Assembly: GCA_963713695.1 (NCBI GenBank)
Contig: CAVQMU010000009.1
Coordinates: 310,001-374,000, forward strand
Source of the DNA: Rhodoblastus sp963713695
Lineage (GTDB): Bacteria > Pseudomonadota > Alphaproteobacteria > Rhizobiales > Beijerinckiaceae
DNA length: 64,000 bases
Reading direction: 5' to 3'
Shown here: positions 25,819 through 32,973 of the stretch, in pieces
Layout of the letters: the number at the start of each line of letters is the position of its first letter
How positions within the stretch are numbered: position 1 is the stretch's first letter
The notes under the pieces: model-generated
What the model was told of the DNA's origin: nothing
Databases searched by the model: none
What the model saw: only the letters and a program-made list of their open reading frames with translations
Made by a program: the position numbers and the translations under genes

Positions 25819-27513
25819 TTAAAAGTCAAAACATCCATGCTGCTCAGCGCAGCTTCGAATGCAGGCTCGCATCTTATCGGGGCCTCTGAAGAGGCCGTCA
25901 ACATAGTCGTCCAAACATGACGCACGACAAATCGGAATCGCAGTAACGCATGCGTCGGTGTGAGCTTCATATTTAGCAGAAATCGACGTGCGTGAATCGA
26001 CGCCGGCATCCGCCGTCGTAAATCGCCCGCGCTCATCATGGTTGTGGTTGAATTTAGTCGATCTGGCTTTGGCAACTTCGCCGGCGCTTTGTCGCGCTTC
26101 AACGCGCTTCGATGCAATGACCGGCTGTTCGCCCTGATTGCTTCCACCTCCCACGCAATCCAAATTTTTAGCGGGATTCCCGCCCAGCCTTGCCACCCCC
26201 TGCCCTGTCGTCACCGCCAGCACATCCGCCATCGGATCCTCAGGCAAAATCTCGCCCATGATCGCGGCAGCGCGTCGGCGAGTCATCATGCCGGCGCTGA
26301 CATAGGCGACGAGATTCTCCCGCTGCACCGTCGGGTCAACAACCACTTCCGGCCGCCAGGCGAATTCCAGATTTTCGGCGCCCAGATCGCGGATCACATG
26401 GTCACAGAGCCGCTTGATCCAGGCGAGGATCGGCAACAATCCCTCCTCGTCGGCGCTGGCCTTCTGCGTCTCGCTGGTCGAGCGATTCATCTGGTTGACT
26501 AGGGCCTGCGGCGACACCGAAAAGGCGAAGCAGACGACGCGCGCGATCCATTCGTCGAAGGCGTTTTTAAGCTCCGGCTCCTTGGTCTGGATGAAGGTTT
26601 TCGCCACGCCGCCGGGCACGAATTTCGCGCGACGCCGCCGCGCGAGATCGCCGGTAAAATAGAGGTCCCAATAGTCCTGGAAATTCTTGATCTGGTCCGG
26701 CGTCCAGCCATCCGGCACGCCGATCAGGCTCTCGGGAATATTGCCCTCGCTGTAATAGCTGAGCTGATGCAATTGTCGCTTCATGCCGATATTGACGGTG
26801 GCGATCACCTGCTCGACCGGCGAATAGCCATAGGCGCGATGGGCGCGCGGATTGCGCGGCCGATAGATGATGTCCCGCTCGGTGTAGTCGACAGCCGGCA
26901 TGCCCTTCAAAATCTGCTGATAGGCGACGGGATAGACAAGTTTGCCAGCCTGCGCGAAAGGACGCGGCGTGCGGCCCCAGGCGTCAAGCACAGGCTTGAT
27001 GGTCGCTCCGTCCAGCGGATGCAGGGCGAGTAGATTGCCGGCGCGGTCGCGCTCGCACCAGAGCGAGGGCGCGTCGATGACGAAGAGGTCCTCCAAAATC
27101 ATCCGCAGCCAGGCGCTCCAGTCATGGGCGCCGTCGGGCCGGTGGAAGAATGACTCGATTTTCGCGATCTGCGCCGCATCGGCGCTCGCGCCAGGTTTTG
27201 GGCGGATTTGCCAGTTGAGCCGCTCGACCTGGTCCTTGCGCGTCTCGATGACCAGCCGCAACAAATCATAGGCGTCGGCCAGCGCGCGGAGATCGCCGAA
27301 GGAAACCGCCTCATAGGAGCGCGTGCGGATATTGAGATTATAGCCTGCCGGAAAATCCCACTGCCGGCCGGCGACGTCCTCAGGCGCCGAGGGCGACTGA
27401 GGCGCGGAAGGTCCGAACCAGTCGGCGGCGCCATTGACGCTGTCGCCGAACCGAACCGTGACTTCGGCAGGCGAAAGGGACCAGCGTGGCAGACCCGCGC
27501 CGCGTTCGTTCAT
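25819..27513 (-). CDS. Portal protein with C-terminal twin-CX3C tail
   Basis: A 564-residue portal, the dodecameric DNA-entry ring of the head. Portal text includes RTRSYEAVSFGDLRALADAY, LLRLVIETRKDQVERLNWQI, NPRAHRAYGYSPVEQVIATV, YYSEGNIPESLIGVPDGW, VVCFAFSVSPQALVNQMNRS and TRRRAAAIMGEILPEDPMAD. After about residue 480 a linker (KFNHNHDERGRFTTADAG) leads to a cysteine-rich tail with C-x3-C, 17 residues, C-x3-C (ICRASC ... RACIRSC). This tail is not part of the portal fold and resembles polymorphic cargo. The ATG at 27513 (GGAG 6 nt upstream) is preferred over a TTG at 27573. A small helical gene follows at once. Confidence 0.83.
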   Translation of the reverse strand: MNERGAGLPRWSLSPAEVTVRFGDSVNGAADWFGPSAPQSPSAPEDVAGRQWDFPAGYNLNIRTRSYEAVSFGDLRALADAYDLLRLVIETRKDQVERLNWQIRPKPGASADAAQIAKIESFFHRPDGAHDWSAWLRMILEDLFVIDAPSLWCERDRAGNLLALHPLDGATIKPVLDAWGRTPRPFAQAGKLVYPVAYQQILKGMPAVDYTERDIIYRPRNPRAHRAYGYSPVEQVIATVNIGMKRQLHQLSYYSEGNIPESLIGVPDGWTPDQIKNFQDYWDLYFTGDLARRRRAKFVPGGVAKTFIQTKEPELKNAFDEWIARVVCFAFSVSPQALVNQMNRSTSETQKASADEEGLLPILAWIKRLCDHVIRDLGAENLEFAWRPEVVVDPTVQRENLVAYVSAGMMTRRRAAAIMGEILPEDPMADVLAVTTGQGVARLGGNPAKNLDCVGGGSNQGEQPVIASKRVEARQSAGEVAKARSTKFNHNHDERGRFTTADAGVDSRTSISAKYEAHTDACVTAIPICRASCLDDYVDGLFRGPDKMRACIRSCAEQHGCFDF

Positions 27514-27767
27514 CTTCAACTCCAATTTGTCAGATTTTTCACCGCGCGAAAAAATCGCGAGCTTCAGCGACAAAGCCGCCAGGATTCGGGTAAACTGCGG
27601 ATGGTGGATGAGGCGCTTTTCGCGGCCGTCTCAACGCTTATGTGAGCACAATCGCCGCATGCGCGTTTTGCGACCAATATTTAATATTCGCCACCTTCCA
27701 GCCGCGTACTTTATCGCATCTCTGAAAGAGACTTTGGTAAGCATCAAGGCTTTAGCGGAATCCGAAA

Positions 27768-28280
27768 CTACTCTCCAAGCATCGGGTATTTCTCAGCAAC
27801 CTGATATAGGCTTTCATAGTTCTTCCGCACCAATTTACCATCATAAGCAAAGCCTTTTTCCTTCGCAATTTCATTGAGTATATCATAAAACGTTGGAAGG
27901 CTTTTTTCGACCGTTTCTCTAACTTTCGGAACAAGCGTCTGATCCCTAAAGCCAGGATCAACTTTTCCGGAAATAATAGCCTCACATGTTATGGCCTGCT
28001 GATAAAAGTACCTCTCTCCGCTTGTGGCGATGCTGTAAAAGTCATCGAATGTTGTATTTGGCTTATTCGATATATATTTCTTCAGCGTCGTAGCAAAATC
28101 CTGAAACCTCTCATTTTGCTTTTCTGCTAAATCTTTCGCGTTTTCAAAGTTTTTTTGTTCAATGTCCTTTCTTTCTTTTTTTGTCATCGTAAATCTTGAT
28201 GTTAAGAAGCCCAAAACAAACGTTATCATACTGATCGGACCGGCTTCTTTTAGATGGTGATACCACCAAGACACATCCAT
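27768..28280 (-). CDS. Membrane-anchored cargo protein of AT-rich cassette (unknown)
   Basis: A 170-residue protein with one N-terminal membrane helix (about residues 15-33, ISMITFVLGFLTSRFTM), then a charged helix (TKKERKDIEQKNFENAKDLA) and a helical cytosolic domain (FDDFYSIATSGERYFYQQAI, LPTFYDILNEIAKEKGFAYD). It overlaps the upstream gene by one base (TGATG). The DNA is much richer in A/T than the flanking structural genes and the pair is inserted between terL and the portal. A superinfection-exclusion or other lysogenic-conversion function is plausible but unproven. Confidence 0.6.
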   Translation of the reverse strand: MDVSWWYHHLKEAGPISMITFVLGFLTSRFTMTKKERKDIEQKNFENAKDLAEKQNERFQDFATTLKKYISNKPNTTFDDFYSIATSGERYFYQQAITCEAIISGKVDPGFRDQTLVPKVRETVEKSLPTFYDILNEIAKEKGFAYDGKLVRKNYESLYQVAEKYPMLGE

Positions 28281-28567
28281 CAGCGCCTCCCGGCCTCTCG
28301 CAAAAGCATTTCAATTGTGTCTGCTTCAGACGCATAAATTCTCGTACGATAATCTGGGAATAGCGCTTTGGCGGACTGCTCTCCAGCCGCGTCTTGAGCG
28401 ACACCCAACTGGATTAGTCGTTGGGTTCTTTGCGTCCATTCAAGGGCTTGCGTTTCAGTTGGGGTGTGCGCGAGTCCATATTTGATAAGCAGCTTGTGCG
28501 CAATCGATGCCATCAGACACCCCCACAAATTCAAAGGATCATCAAAATCATAGCCATTCTTGATCAT
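28280..28567 (-). CDS. Small cassette protein paired with membrane protein (unknown)
   Basis: A 95-residue mostly helical protein (MIKNGYDFDDPLNLWGCLMA, YGLAHTPTETQALEWTQRTQ, RIYASEADTIEMLLREAGRR). Its stop overlaps the ATG of the membrane-anchored gene, so translation is coupled. AAAGG lies about 8 nt before the ATG. No known family is recognised. The 28568-28744 stretch between it and terL is AT-rich and shows no further gene. Confidence 0.55.
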   Translation of the reverse strand: MIKNGYDFDDPLNLWGCLMASIAHKLLIKYGLAHTPTETQALEWTQRTQRLIQLGVAQDAAGEQSAKALFPDYRTRIYASEADTIEMLLREAGRR

Positions 28568-28744
28568 AAGCTATGCCTTTGAGTGAGGATCAATCAACCA
28601 TTTATTTCGTCTGGGAAGCAAAAAATTCGGCTAATTGCGCAGCCAAATCGCGTGGATTGGCGCTCCGATCTCGTATTTATCGGCTAAATTTTCAGCTTCC
28701 TTATTTTCGTGCCTTTCGCGAGTTAATGCCGAATGTTCTTGGAC

Positions 28745-30091
28745 TTAGTCTTGCCGGTTCAATCCGGCGGCCTGCGTACGATAAAATTCGAAAACCCCAC
28801 CGCCCTCGCCCTGCTCGAACAACAGCGCCGTCACCGCCCACACCAACGCGTCCACGCGATCCGGCGAATAGCCGGCGCGGGCGCGATCGAAATCCGGCGT
28901 CATCAGGCACATCTGGTCTTCGAGCTTGGCGAAGACGCCGCAATGACGCACCCTGCCCTGCTCATAAAGCGCGGCCACCGGCTCTGCGCGCGTAAATTTG
29001 CCGCGGCTGGCGCGCACCGCGCGATAGGGGACGTTGGCATCCACCTGGCGGATCAGCGTCTCGATCATCTCGCCGCCATTGTTGACTTCGGCGACGATGC
29101 AATCGGCGCCAAAATCCCTGAGCGCGGCGACCGCTCGCGACGCCCATCCGAGCGGCGTCTCGCCCTGGCGGGAGAGATCGGCCAGCACGAACACGCGGCG
29201 GTCCGGCGCGAGCCCGGCGACGACAATTCCGCATTCGTCGGCCTTTTCGCCTGAGGTCGTCGGCGGATCGACGGCGACGACGATGCGCGTCAGTTTCGGT
29301 CGCTCGCTCTTGTCGAGCGCCGCCTCGATCAGCTCGCGCGTCCACAGCGCGCCGGGCGCGTCGAGCAGCATGTGGGCGTGCAACTCCTGCCGACCGAGGC
29401 GCGTGCCCTCGTATTTTCGCACCACGCGGTCGAGATAGTTTTCGGCGAGATTGCCGATATTGTCGAAGGTCGAATGCTGGGTCGAATAAGTCAGCGGATC
29501 GGCCAAGAGGTCGCGCATCAGTTTGGTCGGCCGCGGCGTCGTCGTGACGATGGCCTGCGGCTTTCCGCCGAGGCGCAAGCCAAACACCGCCTGATCCCAG
29601 GCGTCGGGATAGCGCCAGGCGGCCAGCTCATCCGCCCACAATTTCATATGCTGCTTTCCGCGCAGCCTTTCAGGCTCTTCGGCGGAAAACAACAGAGACT
29701 TTGATCCGTTCGGCCATTCCAGCCGCCGTTTGTGCGCGACGTAGCGAGGACGTTCATCGCGCGGACAGATCGCCAGCACGCCTGATTCACCCTCGACCAT
29801 TACGTCGCGCACATCATCGGCGGTGGCGCCGATCAGGTTGACCAGAGCGAAATCTCGCGCCCAATGGCGCACGGTTTCCGCCCCGGTGCGTGTCTTGCCC
29901 CAGCCACGCCCGGCCAGCGGCAGCCAGAAAACCCAGTCGCCCGAGGGTATCAGCTGCTCGGGTCGCGCCCAAAAAGGCCAGAAGGTTTTCAGCGATTCAA
30001 GTTCGTCGGCATTCAGTTTTGCGAAGAAGGCGGCGCGGTCGCGCGGGCTGAGGCGCGCAAGGGCATGCGCATGCGTGGGAGGCTTGCGCAT
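28745..30091 (-). CDS. Terminase large subunit (GTA gp2-like)
   Basis: A 448-residue packaging motor with ATPase and nuclease halves. Walker A is LAGRGWGKTRTG near residue 60, Walker B is MKLWADELAAW, and the coupling motif is IVTTTPRPT. The RNase-H-like nuclease shows VVAVDPPTTSGEKADECGIV, IVAEVNNGGEMIETLI and SPDRVDALVWAVTALLF, supplying the acidic residues. The sequence style (FWLPLAGRGWGKTRTGAE) is that of the terminases of alphaproteobacterial GTAs and their relatives. It starts 8 bp after the terS stop. Confidence 0.92.
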   Translation of the reverse strand: MRKPPTHAHALARLSPRDRAAFFAKLNADELESLKTFWPFWARPEQLIPSGDWVFWLPLAGRGWGKTRTGAETVRHWARDFALVNLIGATADDVRDVMVEGESGVLAICPRDERPRYVAHKRRLEWPNGSKSLLFSAEEPERLRGKQHMKLWADELAAWRYPDAWDQAVFGLRLGGKPQAIVTTTPRPTKLMRDLLADPLTYSTQHSTFDNIGNLAENYLDRVVRKYEGTRLGRQELHAHMLLDAPGALWTRELIEAALDKSERPKLTRIVVAVDPPTTSGEKADECGIVVAGLAPDRRVFVLADLSRQGETPLGWASRAVAALRDFGADCIVAEVNNGGEMIETLIRQVDANVPYRAVRASRGKFTRAEPVAALYEQGRVRHCGVFAKLEDQMCLMTPDFDRARAGYSPDRVDALVWAVTALLFEQGEGGGVFEFYRTQAAGLNRQD

Positions 30092-30099
30092 GGAGGCGA

Positions 30100-30630
30100 T
30101 TACTTCCTGGCGCGTGCTTCATCGCTCTTTTCCGCAGGCTCCTTGCCGCGCGAAAGACTTTCCAGCTTTTTCATCAGCGAGGCGCGCGCCTCGTCCAGCG
30201 AGGCGGCCGTCTCCGCGGCGCCGTCGAGACCAAGCAGTTTCGCGCGCCGATCCATGATCGACAGGACGCGCGCGATCGCCGCGGCGTCGCCGCCCATCGC
30301 GGCCTTGTAATGTGCGGCCTGCAATTGATCGAGCCGCAGCAGCTCCAGCTGGCGCAATTCGCGCGCCGGCTGCTCGTGGCAGGAACGCAGGTTGTTGGTG
30401 ACGATGGCGAATATCCGGCTGACCGAGACGCGACGAAATCCCACATCCGGCAATTTTCGCGCGATCTCGTGAAAGGTCAGGCCATGCAGGCGCATGTTCA
30501 GGATCGCCAGATCGCGATTGGCGCGATCGAGCGACGTCTCGCCGAGATGCGGCTCGACTTGAACCGTGTCGTTCAGCGGCCGCCGGCTCTTGCGTTTTTT
30601 CGCCAGGGTTTCGCGCGGTTCCGACGCCAT
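30100..30630 (-). CDS. Terminase small subunit
   Basis: A 176-residue helical DNA-binding protein. A basic start (LAKKRKSRRPLNDTVQV) precedes a helix-turn-helix (DLAILNMRLHGLTFHEIARK, FRRVSVSRIFAIVT) and a coiled-coil oligomerisation region (RQLELLRLDQLQAAHYKAAM, GDAAAIARVLSIMDRRAKLL), ending in a charged tail. This is the usual arrangement of small terminases. It is the first gene of the late operon; the ATG at 30630 is chosen because the upstream frame lies in the terminator leader. Confidence 0.75.
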   Translation of the reverse strand: MASEPRETLAKKRKSRRPLNDTVQVEPHLGETSLDRANRDLAILNMRLHGLTFHEIARKLPDVGFRRVSVSRIFAIVTNNLRSCHEQPARELRQLELLRLDQLQAAHYKAAMGGDAAAIARVLSIMDRRAKLLGLDGAAETAASLDEARASLMKKLESLSRGKEPAEKSDEARARK

Positions 30631-30678
30631 GTGCCATCCATATCCGATTGGCCGCCCCGCTTGCCGCGAGCCGGAAAC

Positions 30679-30711
30679 AAAAAACCCGGCGGCTCCTTGG
30701 GAGCGCCGGGC
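30679..30711 (-). terminator. Intrinsic terminator between candidate late promoter and terS
   Basis: Stem of 6 bp (30685-30690 with 30705-30710) plus 5 bp (30692-30696 with 30700-30704), one bulged G and a 3-nt loop, followed leftward by six U (30684-30679). It ends repressor transcription, but it also lies within about 15-45 nt of the start of a transcript from the promoter at 30732-30760, so late expression would need read-through or antitermination. Confidence 0.72.
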
Positions 30712-30731
30712 GGAAATCTTCAACGTGGCTA

Positions 30732-30760
30732 GTTGTAGCGGAAGTCGGTCGACCCGTCAA
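30732..30760 (-). promoter_or_regulatory. Candidate late-operon promoter
   Basis: On the minus strand TTGACG (30760-30755), a 17-bp spacer and TACAAC (30737-30732) resemble a sigma-70 promoter pointing at terS. It lies between the repressor stop and the leader terminator, and a repressor-type palindrome sits 29 bp upstream of its -35. Confidence 0.5.
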
Positions 30761-30788
30761 TGGGCTTTAGTGGGATTTTGATTATTTT

Positions 30789-30804
30789 ATGGGATTTCTC
30801 CCAT
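30789..30804. promoter_or_regulatory. Operator palindrome upstream of late operon
   Basis: ATGGGA-TTTC-TCCCAT, a perfect 6-bp palindrome with 4-bp spacer, identical in both half-sites to the palindrome over the repressor start (31610-31625). The repetition at both transcription units of the element points to binding by the element's own repressor. Confidence 0.7.
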
Positions 30805-30855
30805 TTTCTCTGGCGGGATTGGCGTCAGCCGTCGATGGGCGCCCGCTGGGAAAGC

Positions 30856-31608
30856 TCAATTGACGGTGAACCGCCCCGCGAAACGACCGATGATCCTGAC
30901 ATCCTCAAGGCCGGCCTCATAGGGCGAATAGCTCTGATTGGCGGAAATGACCCTGATCCGCATGGGCTCCGAGCCCATGACGATCTGCAACCTCTTGATG
31001 ACCAGGCCGTATCCGTCCCAAAGCGCGAAAATGCCTTCGGGGCTCGGGATGGTGTAGCGCAAGTCGATGAAGACGCGATCGCCCTCGAACAGACGCGGCT
31101 CCATTAAGTCGCCGATCACCTCGAAGACCCGGACGTTCCGGGCCGAGGCGTGCAGCACGCCCTGCATGATGGCTTGGGGCAAGCTCCATTCGGCGGCGAT
31201 TCCCTCGGCCGAATAGACATTGCCGCGCTCATCGTGGACGAAGGCCTCGACCGGCACGCCGCCGCCGCCAGCGCCCGCTCTCACGTCCACTTCGAAAATG
31301 GTCGCCCCTTCGCCGACCGAGGCGCTGTCCACCGTCTTGAGGCCAACGCTGGTGTCGAGCTTTCGACGCGGCGGCTTGTCCGGGGCGAATTCGCCGCCGG
31401 CTTCTTCCGCGCCAGTAATGAGCCAGTCGAGCGAGCGGCCAAGCGCGGAAGCCAGCTTGTTGAGCGCAGGCAGCGAACCGCCGCGGCCGCGTTTGAGCGC
31501 GTCGCGCACATAGGTCTCGCCCAGGCCGGCGAGTTTCGACAGGCCCTTCATGTCGAGGCCCTGCCGGTTCATCTCGGCGCGCACGCGGTTCTTTATCGCC
31601 TCATCCAT
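30856..31608 (-). CDS. Phage repressor, HTH plus S24-type domain lacking the catalytic serine
   Basis: A 250-residue CI-like repressor. Residues 1-70 form an XRE-type helix-turn-helix (LDMKGLSKLAGLGETYVRDA, LNKLASALGRSLDWLITGAE). The C-terminal dimerisation domain has the S24/LexA layout: FEVIGDLMEPRLFEGDRVFI, GIFALWDGYGLVIKRLQIVM, VRIIGRFAGRFTVN. In self-cleaving members the first motif is GDSM; here Leu (codon TTA at 31107-31105) replaces the catalytic Ser, one base change from TCA, while the Lys position (VIKR) is kept. RecA-stimulated self-cleavage is therefore unlikely. An operator palindrome overlaps the region just before the ATG, implying autoregulation. Confidence 0.87.
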   Translation of the reverse strand: MDEAIKNRVRAEMNRQGLDMKGLSKLAGLGETYVRDALKRGRGGSLPALNKLASALGRSLDWLITGAEEAGGEFAPDKPPRRKLDTSVGLKTVDSASVGEGATIFEVDVRAGAGGGGVPVEAFVHDERGNVYSAEGIAAEWSLPQAIMQGVLHASARNVRVFEVIGDLMEPRLFEGDRVFIDLRYTIPSPEGIFALWDGYGLVIKRLQIVMGSEPMRIRVISANQSYSPYEAGLEDVRIIGRFAGRFTVN

Positions 31609-31609
31609 G

Positions 31610-31625
31610 ATGGGATATTTCCCAT
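31610..31625. promoter_or_regulatory. Operator O1 over the repressor translation start
   Basis: ATGGGA-TATT-TCCCAT, a perfect palindrome ending 2 bp from the repressor start codon and covering its RBS region. The same half-sites recur at 30789-30804 and, imperfectly, at 31656-31671. Confidence 0.75.
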
Positions 31626-31655
31626 ATTCTCACCGCGGAGTCCAGCGGGACGTCA

Positions 31656-31671
31656 GGGGGATTTTTCCCAT
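31656..31671. promoter_or_regulatory. Imperfect operator O2 in the divergent control region
   Basis: GGGGGA-TTTT-TCCCAT keeps one perfect half-site and a degenerate left half with the same 4-bp spacer. It ends on the first base of the early -35 element (31671). A single further half-site ATGGGA lies at 31679-31684 inside the early promoter spacer. Confidence 0.55.
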
Positions 31672-31700
31672 TGACACGATGGGATTGTTCTTATTATGTT
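31671..31700 (+). promoter_or_regulatory. Candidate early (rightward) promoter
   Basis: TTGACA at 31671-31676, an 18-bp spacer, and TATGTT at 31695-31700 point at the early genes beginning at 31751. The spacer carries a repressor half-site and the -10 is covered by a LexA box, so both regulators could block it. Confidence 0.6.
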
Positions 31701-31701
31701 C
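31687..31701. promoter_or_regulatory. LexA box in the phage control region
   Basis: GTTC-TTATTAT-GTTC, an exact GTTC-N7-GTTC operator. It overlaps the -10 elements of both divergent candidate promoters (31691-31696 leftward, 31695-31700 rightward). The last 11 matching bases (31694-31704) are identical to those in the imuA box. Confidence 0.85.
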
Positions 31702-31719
31702 TCTTTACTGTTGTGCCAA
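31691..31719 (-). promoter_or_regulatory. Candidate repressor promoter
   Basis: On the minus strand TTGGCA (31719-31714), a 17-bp spacer and TAATAA (31696-31691) point at the repressor. Its transcript would begin near 31684 and cross O2 and O1 before the ATG at 31608. It overlaps the early promoter face to face. Confidence 0.55.
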
Positions 31720-31750
31720 ACCGTCTTTGCAACCCGCGAGTTGAACCTCC

Positions 31751-32260
31751 ATGACCCTCCCTTTCAGCTTCCTGTCGCCTTTCTCCTCCACCACGCTCAT
31801 CGTGCCGCGCGAAGGCGCCCGGCCGCTGCGCGTCGAAAAAGCGCGACCACGCGCCGCCCTGCCGAAAACCGGCCAGTTCGGCCTCAGCGCCGAACCCCGC
31901 GCCGCCGCGCGGACCGTCACGTTGCTGGCGCCGCCGCCGCCGCCCGCGTCCATCCTCTATGAACAGACCCCGCAGGGCCTCGTGCGTTCCGAGGCCTACG
32001 AGGACTGGCTGGAGCAGGCTGCGCGCAGGCTCGCCGCGCAGAGGCCGGGCCGAATCGTCGCGACCTATGCGCTGGACGTGACCGCACCGCGCAATTCGCG
32101 CACACGGCAGTTCGGCGCGATGGAGCGCCCGCTGGTCGAATTGCTGGCGCGCTGCCGCGTTATCCGGCGCGGCCTGAGCCCGGAGAAGTTTTCTGCTTCC
32201 TACGGCGGCCTGGCGGGCGGCGAATTGACGCTGACGCTCAGCGATGTCGCCTCAGCCTGA
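31751..32260 (+). CDS. Early gene 1, possible degenerate RusA-like protein
   Basis: A 169-residue protein, first gene to the right of the LexA-box promoter. The first 60 residues are Pro/Arg-rich and low complexity (APPPPPPASILYEQTPQG follows). The rest has the strand-helix layout of RusA-like resolvases (RIVATYALDVTAPRNSRTRQ, ERPLVELLARCRVIRRGLSP, GGELTLTLSDVA), but the expected Asp residues are missing, so activity as a nuclease is doubtful. Its position is that of an antirepressor or early regulator. No good Shine-Dalgarno sequence is seen before the ATG. Confidence 0.5.
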   Translation: MTLPFSFLSPFSSTTLIVPREGARPLRVEKARPRAALPKTGQFGLSAEPRAAARTVTLLAPPPPPASILYEQTPQGLVRSEAYEDWLEQAARRLAAQRPGRIVATYALDVTAPRNSRTRQFGAMERPLVELLARCRVIRRGLSPEKFSASYGGLAGGELTLTLSDVASA

Positions 32261-32286
32261 CTCACGATCTGCCCGGGAATAAAGCC

Positions 32287-32973
32287 ATGACCAAACGCCG
32301 CAAGACGAAAATCTCCCTGCCAAAACTTGCCTGTCTCGAGCCGGGGGCAGGCGAAAGGCAGGCCCGACGCATGCTGGAGAGCTTCCGCGACTCCGGTTAT
32401 CGGAAGCCGGAGGGCCCGAGCGTCGAGCGCTTGCTCAAGGCGGGCGAGGCGGCCAGAATCGAGACCTTTTCGGAGGTGGTCGAGGTGGCGCGCGGCGACA
32501 AGTTCGAAACTGTCGCCGTTGATTTCACGCGCATCCGCATCGACGACGGGCCGCTGGCGCGGCTGCGCGACCGCAACCAGCTCGACCGCGACGACCGCGC
32601 GAAAAACCTGGCCATGGCGCAGGCGGGTGAAAAATACCGCCACGATTTTTTCCGCGCCGGCCTTGATCCCTTGCGGGCGCTCGACCCCTCGCAGGAAGTC
32701 GCCGCCGCCTATTCGCCCAACGGTCTCTGGCGCTGCGAAAGCCAGATCGAATCCCTGCAGAAATTCCGCGCCGCACGCGACGCCATTCCCGAGGATTTCC
32801 GCGAGCCGCTGGCGGCGATCGTCTTGAATGACCGCGAGCCCGTCGATATCGGCCGCGAGATCGGCGCTTACAAGGACGCCAAGATGGCGAGCGCGGTGGC
32901 CTTGTTCATCCTGCGCCGGGGCCTGACGGCGCTGGCGCGGCATTATCGGATGATTGCGGCTCGGGCGGCATAG
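32287..32973 (+). CDS. Early gene 2, DUF6456-like protein
   Basis: A 228-residue protein starting 26 bp after early gene 1. The middle and end resemble the DUF6456 domain of alphaproteobacterial regulators: AQAGEKYRHDFFRAGLDP, LQKFRAARDAIPEDFREPLA and the closing RRGLTALARHYRMI, matching the family's A-G-E-R-x-R-x-D-F and L-x-x-L-A-R-H-Y features. A basic N-terminus (TKRRKTKISLPK) suggests nucleic acid contact. It is the last gene of the element on this side; no integrase follows. Confidence 0.55.
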   Translation: MTKRRKTKISLPKLACLEPGAGERQARRMLESFRDSGYRKPEGPSVERLLKAGEAARIETFSEVVEVARGDKFETVAVDFTRIRIDDGPLARLRDRNQLDRDDRAKNLAMAQAGEKYRHDFFRAGLDPLRALDPSQEVAAAYSPNGLWRCESQIESLQKFRAARDAIPEDFREPLAAIVLNDREPVDIGREIGAYKDAKMASAVALFILRRGLTALARHYRMIAARAA

